A stretch of 64,000 nt of DNA from Candidatus Gastranaerophilales bacterium (GCA_944326615.1 CALVEO010000003.1:35948-99947), one strand, 5' to 3'; counted from the first letter of the stretch, positions 35,101 through 44,851 are shown. Made by a program: numbers and translations. The notes: generated by a model not told the origin, from the sequence alone.

Positions 35101-38100
35101 ATGAAAAAATTTTTGAAATATACAGGGATTACAATTGGTGTTATTTTAATAGGATTGTATGTATTGTTTTTAGCAGCACCGTTATTTTTGAACGGAATTG
35201 CAAACTCTTATAACGGATTAATTACAAAAATTGTTGAAGATGCTTCCGGATTTAAGTTAAAACTTGGTACAATAAAATTTTTAACCACTCCAAAACTGAC
35301 TGCAGGCGGTATTGTTGACCATATTGAGCTCAGTATGCCGACAGGCGAAACATTCTTTACTGCAGATAATGTTCAGGCAAAGCTGTCGCTTTTCCCGATT
35401 TTTACAAAGAAAATTGAAATTGACATGGCAGGTGCTGATAATATCAATGTTAATTTAAAAATAAAAAAAGACGGGAAATTTTTATTAGAAGATTATCTTG
35501 TAAACTCTGATGAAACTCAGGATGCAGTTTCTGAAAACAACACAATGACATCTTTACCATTTGGTTTTAAATTGTCTAATCATCTCCCGAATATAATTGT
35601 TAGTAATTATAATATTTCATTTATAGATATTCCGACTGATAAAACGTATTCTATTTACGGTAATAATATTTCAATAAGTGATTTTATTATTAATAAAAAA
35701 ATTAAAATTGCCGCAGACGGAAAAATAATGCTTCAAGATAAAGTGCAGTTTAATTATGATGTTAAGATTTTGAACAGAGTTATGCCTGATATAGACCTTA
35801 ACGAACTTGTTTTTACTCCTCAAGCAGAAGCAGAAGAAAAAACACCTTCGCAGCCCATAAACATCATTGACATATTTAAGGCAATTCATAATAATCAGCT
35901 TACTGCTGATCTGACGGCAGATATTAAAACAAAAGGTACATTTGAGGATATTCATTTTGACGGGAATGCAAATATCTCAAATGCAGGTGTTGCAGTTGAC
36001 GGGAAGAAACTTCCTTCAAGCAATGCGGATTTGAAATTCAATGGCAATAATATAGATATGTATGCAAAATTGTATACAGCTGATAAGGAGCTTACTGAAC
36101 TTATCGGGAATTTCAAAACAGGAAAGCATCCGAAAATTGATTTGAATTGTAAATCTAATGCTCAGTTTAAAAGTATTATAGATATGATTGACAGTATAGC
36201 AAAATCTTTTGATTATAATGAACTTGATACACTGACTGCAACAGGCGGAATTGATGCTGATTTTAGTATAAAATCCGATCTTAAAAAAGTAGAATCATCA
36301 GGATATTTAAAAATTCCGTCTGCTTCACTTGCCTATAAACTTTATAATATTGCAGTAAATAATATTAAGGCGGATATTGATTTCTCAAACAGTATGATTG
36401 ATATAAAAAGTGCAGGTTTTAATGTATTAAATCAGCCTTTAAACTTGAAAGGCACAGTAAGCCAGGATGCTGTGGCAGATTTGAGTCTTAGTGCTGACAA
36501 ACTTCAATTAAAGGGGCTTCTTTTAGCCTTAGGCCAGGTAGCTTTATTAAATGATAACAGTATAAACAGCGGGACTATTACGGCAAATATACTTCTTAAA
36601 GGCAGGCTTGATAAAGTCGCGCCTAAAGTTAATGTAAGTGTCGATAATGTGGATTTAAAAAATATTCCGTCTAATACGTCTTTAAAAGCTCCAAAATCTG
36701 TTTTAGAACTTTTGACTGACGGAAAATCAGCATCAGGCAAAATCTCTGTCTCTGATGCGAAAATTATTAACCCTATGGCAAATGTTTCAGTTCCAACAGT
36801 GAAACTTTCTCTTGGAGAAAAAGACATTAATATAGATAGTGCTTATCTTTTATACAATAATGCGCGGATTGATATATCAGGCAAGATTTCAGATTACCTT
36901 ACACAAAATCTTGGTCTAAATATAACTGCAAAAGATGCAAAGAGCAGTGGCGCTGCATATCTTAAAGGTTCTATAAATGATTTATACAGCTCGCAGAAAT
37001 TAAATTTAAATCTGAATGTACCAAATAATATTTCATTTGAAATTCCGGGATTGAAACGTTCTACAATGACTTTGAACGGTAATCTTGATATTACTGGTGC
37101 TGCGCTTAATCCTCATTTGAATGGAAGTATCGCAGTTCCGTCTGTGGAAGTTCCTGATATGCTTTTGAAAATGGATAATATGACGGTAGTTCTTAACGGG
37201 CCTGTTGTAAAAGGCAGCGGTGTCTTGAAAAAGTTTACATCAGGCGGTATAGTCGCAGAAAATTTATCATCGGATTTTAATCTTGCAAATAATGTGTTCT
37301 ATTTAAAAAATCTGAAAGGCGATGCATTTGATGGCAAAATTGACGGAAATATTTCGTATAATATTTCAAACGGGCATATCGGTGTAGATTTTAAAGGTTC
37401 CGGCATGAATGCAGAAAAAGCAATTGCCGGTGCTGCAGGACTTAAAAACGCACTTTCAGGTAAACTTAATTTTGATGCAAATCTAACCTTATATGGTGCA
37501 ACAGATAAAGAAATGATGAAAAATTTGAAAGGTAATGCATCTTTTGATATTTCTGACGGAGCTTTAGGTAATATTGGACGATTTGAAAATATGCTCCTGG
37601 CACAAAACCTGCAGTCAAACAGCATAATTAAAGCCGCAGTAAATTCAGTTTCAGCGCTTCCTGTAATAAAAAATACGGCTCAATTTAAAACAATAAAGGG
37701 AAATTTAAGTTTCGCTAACGGCTGGGCTAATTTAAATCCTGTTACAACAACAGGGCCATCTATGGCTTATTACATAACAGGGCGTTATAATCTTCTTAAC
37801 GCTACGGCCAATGTTACAATTTTAGGCAGAATTTCAGCGGAAGTCGTTTCGCTTCTAGGACCTCTCGGGGATTTATCTGTTTCAAAATTAACCTCTTATA
37901 TACCGAAGTTCGGCACATTAACAGGTAATCTTATTAATGCTTTAACGTCAGATCCCAAAAAAGAGAAGATTTCTTCAATTCCTGCGCTTTCCTCCGGTAA
38001 TACAAATTATAAGGATTTTAAAGTTGTCTTTAACGGCGGAGTTGAAAGCAAAAATTCAGTCAAGTCCTTTAAATGGCTGTCTACCTGTGATACTTCTGCC

Positions 38101-38280
38101 ATAGAAAAGAAGACTGTTAAGCAGCAGGTTCAGGAAACAAAACAGGCTGTGCAGGAAGCTGTTCAACAAAAGGTTGATGCTTATAATACAAAAAAACAAG
38201 AACAAAAAGAGCAGGCGCAGGAAGCTCAACAGCAGATGAAAGATGCTTTTGAAGGCTTAAAAAACCTGTTGAAAAAATAA
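35101..38280 (+). CDS. AsmA-like envelope protein, 1059 aa
   Basis: This large protein has one N-terminal membrane helix (about 5-27), then a very long beta-rich body with the AsmA-like pattern. It starts with a conserved segment (FKLKLGTIKFLTTPKL), continues through repeated D/N-rich strands, and ends near 900-960 with an IGRFENMLLAQ...AQFKTIKGNLSFANGW region typical of the AsmA_2 C-terminus. The last 50 residues are Gln/Lys-rich coiled coil. AsmA proteins bridge or transport lipids between inner and outer membranes. I use ATG 35101, eight bases after AAGGGG; the longer frame from 35092 lies within that site. It follows miaA closely. Confidence 0.85.
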   Translation: MKKFLKYTGITIGVILIGLYVLFLAAPLFLNGIANSYNGLITKIVEDASGFKLKLGTIKFLTTPKLTAGGIVDHIELSMPTGETFFTADNVQAKLSLFPIFTKKIEIDMAGADNINVNLKIKKDGKFLLEDYLVNSDETQDAVSENNTMTSLPFGFKLSNHLPNIIVSNYNISFIDIPTDKTYSIYGNNISISDFIINKKIKIAADGKIMLQDKVQFNYDVKILNRVMPDIDLNELVFTPQAEAEEKTPSQPINIIDIFKAIHNNQLTADLTADIKTKGTFEDIHFDGNANISNAGVAVDGKKLPSSNADLKFNGNNIDMYAKLYTADKELTELIGNFKTGKHPKIDLNCKSNAQFKSIIDMIDSIAKSFDYNELDTLTATGGIDADFSIKSDLKKVESSGYLKIPSASLAYKLYNIAVNNIKADIDFSNSMIDIKSAGFNVLNQPLNLKGTVSQDAVADLSLSADKLQLKGLLLALGQVALLNDNSINSGTITANILLKGRLDKVAPKVNVSVDNVDLKNIPSNTSLKAPKSVLELLTDGKSASGKISVSDAKIINPMANVSVPTVKLSLGEKDINIDSAYLLYNNARIDISGKISDYLTQNLGLNITAKDAKSSGAAYLKGSINDLYSSQKLNLNLNVPNNISFEIPGLKRSTMTLNGNLDITGAALNPHLNGSIAVPSVEVPDMLLKMDNMTVVLNGPVVKGSGVLKKFTSGGIVAENLSSDFNLANNVFYLKNLKGDAFDGKIDGNISYNISNGHIGVDFKGSGMNAEKAIAGAAGLKNALSGKLNFDANLTLYGATDKEMMKNLKGNASFDISDGALGNIGRFENMLLAQNLQSNSIIKAAVNSVSALPVIKNTAQFKTIKGNLSFANGWANLNPVTTTGPSMAYYITGRYNLLNATANVTILGRISAEVVSLLGPLGDLSVSKLTSYIPKFGTLTGNLINALTSDPKKEKISSIPALSSGNTNYKDFKVVFNGGVESKNSVKSFKWLSTCDTSAIEKKTVKQQVQETKQAVQEAVQQKVDAYNTKKQEQKEQAQEAQQQMKDAFEGLKNLLKK

Positions 38281-38380
38281 GTGTTAACTTTGTTTTAATC
38301 CTTTAATACACTCTTGTAATTGAAATATGTTCCTGATAATATTTTTTTAAGTGATGAAATATAAATAGAGGACTTAAATT

Positions 38381-39907
38381 ATGACACAGAGAGTATTATT
38401 ATGTATTATGGACGGCTGGGGAATAAGCAAAAATCACCCTGAATATGATGCAACAAAACTTGCCCATCCGGTTCATGTAGACAAATTAGAAAAAGAATAT
38501 CCGACAATTTCAATACATGCTGACGGTCAGTATGTAGGGCTGCCGGAAGGTCAAATGGGAAACAGTGAAGTCGGACATTTGAATTTAGGTGCCGGTCGTG
38601 TTGTTCATCAGGATTTGTCAAGAATTAACAGAGCAATTAAAGACGGATCTTTTTTCAAAAATGAACGTTTCTTGATGGCAATGAATCATGCAAAAGAAAA
38701 CAATTCCGCATTGCATATCTTTGGACTTGTTTCAACAGGCGGAGTTCATTCTTCATTAGATCACCTTTTAGCATTGATTAAAATGGCTGCAGAGAATGGA
38801 TTAAAACAGGTTTATGTTCATGCATTTTTAGATGGGCGTGATACGCCTCCGCAAAGTGCCTGCTCATTTATTCAGCCTGTTGAAGATGAATTGAAAAAAT
38901 ACGGACTTCCTCCGGTTGCGACAATTATCGGCCGATACTATATCATGGATAGAGACAACCGCTGGGATAGAGTTGAAAAAGGTTACAATGCACTACTCTT
39001 CGGCGAAGGCGAGCGTGCTTCTTCTGCCTGTGAAGGTGTTAAAGCATCTTATGCAAGAGGAGATAATGATGAATTTGTGCTCCCGACAGTTATTGGCGGT
39101 GAAGAATCAAGAATTCATGATAATGATTCTATTATCTTTATTAATTTCAGACCTGACAGGGCAAGAGAAATTTCTAAAGCTTTGAATTTCAAAGATTTTG
39201 ACGGCTTTGAAAGAAAGAAAGTTCTTAAAAATCTTTGTTATATAACAATGACAAGCTACAATGAAGATTTTACATTCCCAGTAGCTTTCCCGAAAGAACA
39301 TCTTGTAAATATTCTCGGTGATGTTCTGGAAGCAAACGGTGTTCATCAGTTCAGAACTGCTGAAACTGAAAAATATGCTCATGTTACATTTTTCTTTAAC
39401 GGCGGAATTGATGAGCCTCAAGCACATGAAACACGTGTACTTGTTCCTTCTCCAAAAGTTGCCACATACGATTTGCAGCCTGAGATGAGTGCACCTGAGG
39501 TTTGCGAAAATGTTTTAAAAGCAATTGAAAATCCGGAATATGGATTTATATTAGTAAATTTTGCAAACCCTGATATGGTAGGTCATACTGGAGTTTTAGA
39601 GGCTGCTGAAAAAGCCTGCCATACAGTTGATGAATGTGTCGGCAAAATCGCTGATGCCTGCATTAAAAATAATATAATAATGTTATTGACAGCAGATCAT
39701 GGTAATTCTGAAGTTATGGTTAACCCTGATACCGGAAAACCTCAGACTGCGCACACTACAAATAAAGTTCCGTTTGTGCTGATTAATGCTCCAAAAGATA
39801 TGAAATTGAAAGATGACGGTGCTTTATGCAATGTTGCTCCGACTGTTCTTGAATTGATGGGTATTCAAAAGCCTGTTGAAATGGACTGCGATTCGTTGAT
39901 TAAGTAA
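38381..39907 (+). CDS. gpmI: 2,3-bisphosphoglycerate-independent phosphoglycerate mutase
   Basis: GpmI interconverts 3- and 2-phosphoglycerate in glycolysis using two metal ions. The 508-residue length is standard. The metal motif CIMDGWG is at about 8, the phosphoserine motif GNSEVGHLNLGAGR at about 60, DGRDTPP at about 150 and the C-terminal metal cluster TADHGNSE at about 435. It has its own terminator 8 bases after the stop codon and sits between the AsmA-like gene and the SNF2 helicase. Confidence 0.97.
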   Translation: MTQRVLLCIMDGWGISKNHPEYDATKLAHPVHVDKLEKEYPTISIHADGQYVGLPEGQMGNSEVGHLNLGAGRVVHQDLSRINRAIKDGSFFKNERFLMAMNHAKENNSALHIFGLVSTGGVHSSLDHLLALIKMAAENGLKQVYVHAFLDGRDTPPQSACSFIQPVEDELKKYGLPPVATIIGRYYIMDRDNRWDRVEKGYNALLFGEGERASSACEGVKASYARGDNDEFVLPTVIGGEESRIHDNDSIIFINFRPDRAREISKALNFKDFDGFERKKVLKNLCYITMTSYNEDFTFPVAFPKEHLVNILGDVLEANGVHQFRTAETEKYAHVTFFFNGGIDEPQAHETRVLVPSPKVATYDLQPEMSAPEVCENVLKAIENPEYGFILVNFANPDMVGHTGVLEAAEKACHTVDECVGKIADACIKNNIIMLLTADHGNSEVMVNPDTGKPQTAHTTNKVPFVLINAPKDMKLKDDGALCNVAPTVLELMGIQKPVEMDCDSLIK

Positions 39908-39915
39908 ATATATTT

Positions 39916-39947
39916 AAAAGATGCCGTATTTTAACGGCATCTTTTTT
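39916..39947 (+). terminator. Terminator after gpmI
   Basis: AGATGCCGT / ACGGCATCT stem followed by a T-tract. Confidence 0.85.
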
Positions 39948-39964
39948 ACAAGTATAGGATGATT

Positions 39965-42937
39965 ATGGCTGATAATAAAGTTTTGGATATTGATTTTTCG
40001 TTTAAAAAGAATAATGTAGATGAATTGTTTTTTAATTTGTCTGAAAATCCTGACGGATTTAAGAATAAGGATTTTAGATATACTTTGAGCTTAATCTATC
40101 AGACTGTTGAAGATGAATTTGCCGGTGTTTTTTTGAGCCCCAACGCGCCAACCAGAAATACTAATTTTTATCTTATAAACAATAATGATAAATTATCATT
40201 TTTTGTTACACCTACAAACAATTTTCAGTATTATCTTAAATCAAAGGGTTCTTTATTTCGCTTTAAATCAGAAGTTATGGATGACAAAGTCGGGTATGCA
40301 ATGAGTCTTGACCTTGTGATGGATTACTTTGGCGGATTTGGTAATGTTGTTGATTTAGAATCTCTAACGCCGACTTTTATTTACCTGAATAAGCTTACTT
40401 ATTTTGTTATGAAGCTTATTGAAAAACTTTATTTTATTCCGACAATTAAAAAACATGGCACAATGTTCAGAATTGTTTATGAGCCTATAATTAATTCCCA
40501 GCAGTTAGCAAGAATTATAAACCAGTTTGAAGAAAATATCCCTGATGATTTATTTATTAAAGGGGATAAGCCAAAGAATTTTATAAATGACTTTATCTAT
40601 AATTATTTGAATTACGTGCTTTACAAATTCTTGAATATAAAAGCTTATAAGTTTAAAGATGTAAAATCAGGAACTTATATGATAAAAGATCTTGAGCAGC
40701 GTGCTGTAATGAAAGGTCATGACATTGCAGAAAGTCTTTCACAGTGGTTTGACGAGCTGTATCTTGGAAAATATGATGTTATTCCGTTTTTCAAAATAGA
40801 CAAACTTGAAAATGAAGAGATTTTCAGACTGAAAGTGCATATTAAAAACAGAAAGACGGATGAAGATGTTTTGATTGACAGACTTTATACTGATGAAGAG
40901 GTTTTCGGAGCAAATTCATCGGACATCGCCAGAATTGTTGAAAAACAATTAAATTACGCGACAAGGTATATGCCTGAACTTGAAGAACTTTTTGATGATG
41001 AAGAAAAATTAGCACTTGATTTAGACTTAAATCAGGTTTATAAGATAATAACCCAGACTGCTTATTATCTTCAAAAAGCGCAGATTGAAGTCGTACTGCC
41101 AAAAGAATTGACAAATATTGTTGTTCCGCGTGCATCAATTAATGCAAAAGTTAAAACTTCACGCTCAAAAGAACTTGCGGATATTTTTAACAACACATCT
41201 TCATCAAAAATTTCTCTTGACGATATTCTTGATTTTTCATACGAAATTGCAATCGGGAATGAAAAACTTTCTGTAGAAGAGTTTAACAAGCTTGTGGAAG
41301 GTCAAAACGGACTTATTAAATATAAAAATAAGTATGTACTTGTTGATAAAGAAGATACCAAAAAGCTCTTTGAACAGATTGCAAAAGCTAATCTTAAATC
41401 AATGTCAAGAATGGAACTTATTCATGCTTCTATGTCAGGTCAGTTTGATCAGTATGATTTTGATTATGATGAAGCGTTTGCAAAAGTTATTCAGGATTTC
41501 AATAAACCTGTTGATGTTACTCCTCCTGCTTCTTTAAACGGGGAACTCAGACCTTATCAGCAAACAGGTTTAAAATGGCTCTGGACAAATGTTTCAAAAG
41601 GATTTGGCGCCTGTATGGCGGATGATATGGGGTTAGGAAAAACTATTCAGGTTATCAGCTTAATTCTTAAAATGAAAGAGGAAAACAGACTAGATAAACC
41701 TGTACTTGTAATCTGTCCGACTACATTAATGGGAAACTGGATGAAGGAATTACAGATGTTTGCGCCTTCGCTGGATGCTGTTATTTATCATGGTGCTGAA
41801 CGTGAACTTGATTTGAAACACGATGTAATTTTAACGACTTATGCAATTATGAGGATTGATGTTGAAGAGTTGAAGAAAAATGAGTGGGGTATGATAATTG
41901 TTGATGAAGCCCAAAATATTAAAAACCCGGATACAGCGCAGACCCTTGCCGTTAAGATGCTGAAATCAAATGTAAAAATTGCTATGACCGGCACACCTGT
42001 TGAAAACAGATTGACTGAATTGTGGTCTATATTTGATTTTATAAATCATGGTTATCTCGGAACCTTAAGAGAATTTCAAAAAAGTTATGCAATTCCTATT
42101 GAGAGATTTAAAGAAAATTCTCGTGCCGCAAAATTGAAAATGTCTGTGTCTCCGTTTGTTTTGAGACGTTTGAAAACAGATAAACATGTTATTACGGATT
42201 TACCTGAAAAAATGGTTATTAACGATTACTGTTATCTTTCAAAACCGCAGGCAGTTCTTTATGAAAAAACTCTTAATGAAATGATGGATAAGATTTCAGG
42301 GTTTACCGGAATTAACAGACGTGGAAATATCTTCAAACTTATTACAGCTCTTAAACAGATATGCAACCATCCTTATCAATTCTTAAAAGGCGGTGAGATG
42401 AGCAAGGAGCTGTCCGGTAAAATGGACAAATGTATTTCTACTGTGCAGAGCATTCTTGATAACAATGAAAAAACTCTTATATTCACCCAGTATAAAGAAA
42501 TGGGCGACATATTATGCAAAGTTATTAATGATGAATGTTCTACAGATCCGCTATTCTTCCATGGGTCATTGACAGTTCCGCAGAGAGAGGATTTGATTAA
42601 CCGTTTTCAAAATGATAATGACTCAAAAGTTATGGTGCTTTCTCTCAAAGCAGGCGGTACAGGCTTGAACCTTACCAGCGCAACAAATGTTATACATTAC
42701 GATTTGTGGTGGAATCCGGCTGTTGAAGATCAGGCAACAGACAGAACTTACCGTATCGGACAGGATAAGAACGTAATGGTTCACAGGATGATTACTCTCG
42801 GAACTTTTGAAGAAAAGATTGACGAGATGCTAAAGTCCAAAAAAGAACTGGCAGACTTGGCTGTTTATGAAGGTGAAAAGATTATAACTGAGCTTTCTGA
42901 TGAAGAAATCTATCAGATATTTACGCTGTCAGCTTAA
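39965..42937 (+). CDS. SNF2/SWI2-type DEXH helicase
   Basis: This large SF2 ATPase of the bacterial SNF2/RapA-like group has about 990 residues. The first 520 residues are a low-similarity region likely to hold a substrate-binding domain. The motor begins near 525 with RPYQQTGLKWLW and has motif I DMGLGKT, DEAQ-box DEAQNIKNP, TGTPVENRLTELWSIFDF and, near the end, LKAGGTGLNLT with QATDRTYRIGQ (motif VI). Such proteins remodel nucleic acid-protein complexes. I prefer ATG 39965 to 39959 because AGG lies six bases before it. Confidence 0.9.
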   Translation: MADNKVLDIDFSFKKNNVDELFFNLSENPDGFKNKDFRYTLSLIYQTVEDEFAGVFLSPNAPTRNTNFYLINNNDKLSFFVTPTNNFQYYLKSKGSLFRFKSEVMDDKVGYAMSLDLVMDYFGGFGNVVDLESLTPTFIYLNKLTYFVMKLIEKLYFIPTIKKHGTMFRIVYEPIINSQQLARIINQFEENIPDDLFIKGDKPKNFINDFIYNYLNYVLYKFLNIKAYKFKDVKSGTYMIKDLEQRAVMKGHDIAESLSQWFDELYLGKYDVIPFFKIDKLENEEIFRLKVHIKNRKTDEDVLIDRLYTDEEVFGANSSDIARIVEKQLNYATRYMPELEELFDDEEKLALDLDLNQVYKIITQTAYYLQKAQIEVVLPKELTNIVVPRASINAKVKTSRSKELADIFNNTSSSKISLDDILDFSYEIAIGNEKLSVEEFNKLVEGQNGLIKYKNKYVLVDKEDTKKLFEQIAKANLKSMSRMELIHASMSGQFDQYDFDYDEAFAKVIQDFNKPVDVTPPASLNGELRPYQQTGLKWLWTNVSKGFGACMADDMGLGKTIQVISLILKMKEENRLDKPVLVICPTTLMGNWMKELQMFAPSLDAVIYHGAERELDLKHDVILTTYAIMRIDVEELKKNEWGMIIVDEAQNIKNPDTAQTLAVKMLKSNVKIAMTGTPVENRLTELWSIFDFINHGYLGTLREFQKSYAIPIERFKENSRAAKLKMSVSPFVLRRLKTDKHVITDLPEKMVINDYCYLSKPQAVLYEKTLNEMMDKISGFTGINRRGNIFKLITALKQICNHPYQFLKGGEMSKELSGKMDKCISTVQSILDNNEKTLIFTQYKEMGDILCKVINDECSTDPLFFHGSLTVPQREDLINRFQNDNDSKVMVLSLKAGGTGLNLTSATNVIHYDLWWNPAVEDQATDRTYRIGQDKNVMVHRMITLGTFEEKIDEMLKSKKELADLAVYEGEKIITELSDEEIYQIFTLSA

Positions 42938-42938
42938 A

Positions 42939-44287
42939 TTAATATTCCCCTATATTGTATTTTTCAGTTTCAATTAGCTTGTCATTTGCAAGCACATATT
43001 CAAGATTCCCATATTTATCACTATTAGAATAAAATCCTTTATTTTCGGATACTCCTATTATAAAATAATCTTTTCCGATCTGATTAGGGCCTTTTAAACC
43101 GTTTGTATCAATATGTATAAATCCACAATTATTGCTGGTTTTGTATTCACCTTTATTCCCGGTCGGACTCGATGGGTCTTTTATATAATTGCCATCAGCA
43201 TCAGTTTCGGGTGCAAAATATTGATGAGTGCAGGCTCCGTTTTTGGCTTCATTTTGTGCTGCTACAAAAGTTCCATCTGCTAAAACTATTCGTCTTGAGT
43301 TCATAAAATATTGTGTTTTTGTATTTCCATTTCCGTCATTTGTTTTTTGGGCGTATTTTACATCATATTCTCCACCGCAGGCATCAACTTTTGAGTTTGT
43401 ACAAATGGCTACGGCATTTAATTCTTTTGCCAATTCTTTCGTTGTTTCGTCGCTGTTTGGGAAATTCGTCCAGAAATAAGTATAATCTCCGATAACACCG
43501 TTATCAGTATTCCATTTGTTAAATGCATTGGTAACAATGCTATAGCTTCTTTTAGCTGAAGTTATAAATACTTTATCTTTGTAGTGAGCAATTAAAGACG
43601 GCATAGTAAGTGCCGCCACAACACCTATAATTCCTAATGTAATCAACACCTCAGCCAAAGTGAACGCAGCACGACGAATGTCGTCAAAGTGGACTACGTG
43701 CGTATTATCTTTCACCAAATTAAACGCGTCTTGACAAATGTCGTCAAAGTGGGCTACGTGCGTAGCACCATCCGCGAGTGTAAATGCAGCTTTTTTACGA
43801 AGTGAATAAGTAAATAAGTGAATATGTGAATAAGTTCGTTTCAGAGAGTGAACGTCATGCTGAACTTGCTGCAGCATCTTTTTACTTACTCCCTCCCCTA
43901 TGGGTTGGTGTGAGGGCTGATTATCATCTTTAATTAGATTGTAATTACTTCTTCCTTCTCCCCTTTGCGGCAGCGTAGCCGCTGCACCCGCAACCTGAGT
44001 CTTGCATAAACTTTCAATGTCATTACGAGGGAACGTAGCCGTTCCATCCGCCATTTGGGTTTTGCATGAATTTGTTCTGTCACAACAAGAAGGTAGACTT
44101 TGACAATTAGAAAATAAGCCTTTTACTGTAAACGGCCTACCCTCATACCTTCTTACCTTCCTACCTTCTAAATAAAGTCCTCCTGCCTTAGTGATGCAGT
44201 ATTTAAGAATATTATAATCCCCGTAAACCCTCTCTACAATTGCATCCTGTCGGGGGGGGGGTAATTCAAAGCTTCTCTATTACTCAT
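42939..44287 (-). CDS. Prepilin-like protein with repeat-derived N-terminus; poly-C frameshift
   Basis: AGGAGG (44300-44295), ATG 44287 and a promoter (TTGACA-17-AATAAT) precede MSNREALNY, then ten C (44261-44252) and a stop at the sixth codon after the run. With eleven (or eight) C the frame is open to the end at 42939, through CKTQMADGTATFP-like repeats and two 60-bp units into AAFTLAEVLITLG. As it stands the longest ATG-started frame begins at 44054, which is inside a repeat. The C-terminal domain has HIDTNGLKGPNQIGKDYF and several cysteines (ICTNSKVDACGG). It is a probable exported pilin-like protein under phase control. Confidence 0.75.
43671..43790 (-). repeat. Two tandem 60-bp units with prepilin-cleavage codons
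   Basis: In the coding direction the units start at 43790 and 43730, each 20 codons (AAFTLADGATHVAHFDDICQ and DAFNLVKDNTHVVHFDDIRR), and lead into AAFTLAEVLITLG at 43670. They match the single unit at 22226-22285. Confidence 0.85.
43801..43834. repeat. GTGAATAAG-type short repeats
   Basis: GTGAATAAG, AAATAAGTGAATA and TGTGAATAAG follow each other. The same 8-bp motif (TTATTCAC) recurs at 29961-29980, 46731-46749 and 47215-47250. Confidence 0.6.
43967..44010 (-). repeat. 45-bp repeat (module A), copy 4
   Basis: In the coding direction it starts TTTATGCAAGACTCAGG and contains GGGTGCAGCGGCTACG. Read as CKTQVAGAAAT in the prepilin frame. Confidence 0.7.
44027..44070 (-). repeat. 45-bp repeat (module A), copy 5
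   Basis: In the coding direction it starts TTCATGCAAAACCCAAATGG and contains CGGATGGAACGGCTACG. It translates as CKTQMADGTATFP. Confidence 0.75.
44252..44261 (-). repeat. Ten-C (G on + strand) homopolymer in prepilin gene
   Basis: Ten bases immediately after the eighth and ninth codons (AAT TAC). Eight or eleven restores the frame to the prepilin. Confidence 0.95.
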
Positions 44288-44313
44288 TTTTCATCCTCCT
44301 GACTTCTTTCTTT

Positions 44314-44342
44314 ATTATTTACGATTTTTTTGAATTTGTCAA
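44314..44342 (-). promoter_or_regulatory. Promoter of poly-C prepilin gene
   Basis: Consensus TTGACA at 44342-44337, 17 bases, AATAAT at 44319-44314, then AGGAGG. Confidence 0.65.
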
Positions 44343-44370
44343 GATAGTTTGCCTCGTTTTTGTTATAGGC

Positions 44371-44399
44371 TTGAATTTTATTTTTTTTCAGGTTATAAT
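44371..44399 (+). promoter_or_regulatory. Promoter of rpsU
   Basis: TTGAAT (44371-44376), 17 bases, TATAAT (44394-44399). Confidence 0.65.
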
Positions 44400-44447
44400 T
44401 TATTTATATATTGTACACAAATGACCATAAAGGTGGTGAAAATATAA

Positions 44448-44621
44448 ATGGCAGAAGTTAAAGTTGGCGAAAATGAATCAATTGAAAGCGCACTCAGACG
44501 TTTCAAGAAAAAAATTCAAAAAGCCGGTATCCTTTCAGAAGTAAAAAAACGTGAAAGATATGAAAAACCCAGCGTAAAAAGAAAACGCAAATCTGAAGCT
44601 GCAAGAAAAAGAAAAGTTTAA
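44448..44621 (+). CDS. rpsU: 30S ribosomal protein S21
   Basis: This 57-residue basic protein is bS21 of the small ribosomal subunit, which sits near the anti-Shine-Dalgarno region. The sequence [19 protein letters not shown] at the N-terminus and the Arg/Lys-rich C-terminus ([13 protein letters not shown]) are typical. It has its own promoter, an AAAGGTGG ribosome binding site and a terminator, between two divergent prepilin genes. Confidence 0.95.
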   Translation: MAEVKVGENESIESALRRFKKKIQKAGILSEVKKRERYEKPSVKRKRKSEAARKRKV

Positions 44622-44638
44622 TCAGATTTATATAATAA

Positions 44639-44667
44639 AAAAAGAGGTATTTTAAACCTCTTTTTTT
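44639..44667 (+). terminator. Terminator after rpsU
   Basis: AAAGAGGT / ACCTCTTT stem followed by a T-tract. The tail runs into the next promoter. Confidence 0.85.
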
Positions 44668-44668
44668 A

Positions 44669-44697
44669 TTGTTTTTTATTATTATATTTGCTATAAT
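44669..44697 (+). promoter_or_regulatory. Promoter of poly-G leader and prepilin gene
   Basis: TTGTTT (44669-44674), 17 bases, TATAAT (44692-44697), followed by AAAGGAGG and ATG 44724. Confidence 0.6.
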
Positions 44698-44723
44698 AAA
44701 AAAAGAGAAAGAAAGGAGGATTT

Positions 44724-44771
44724 ATGAAAATATTTTACAGCGCCGGGGGGGGGGCAATTCTAAGCCTGTAG
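44724..44771 (+). CDS. Short poly-G leader ORF upstream of prepilin
   Basis: AAAGGAGG and ATG 44724 start MKIFYSA, followed by ten G (44745-44754), AILSL and TAG at 44769. With eleven or eight G the frame passes this stop and reads into the prepilin frame, adding about 43 residues before its own start. As drawn it is a 15-codon leader peptide, possibly coupled to the downstream start. Confidence 0.5.
   Translation: MKIFYSAGGGAILSL
44745..44754 (+). repeat. Ten-G homopolymer upstream of prepilin gene
   Basis: Ten consecutive G, the same length and register as the other two prepilin tracts. Confidence 0.95.
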
Positions 44772-44851
44772 AAGGATTTTTACGACTTGAAAAAAATAAA
44801 AAAATCTGTTATTATTGTGATGTAATGCATTATATAATGAGAGGTTTTAAT

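Noticed and set aside
43671..43790. Possible CRISPR-like tandem array
   Set aside because: The 60-bp units are adjacent with no spacers and form an open reading frame with prepilin codons, so they are protein-coding repeats. No cas genes are present.
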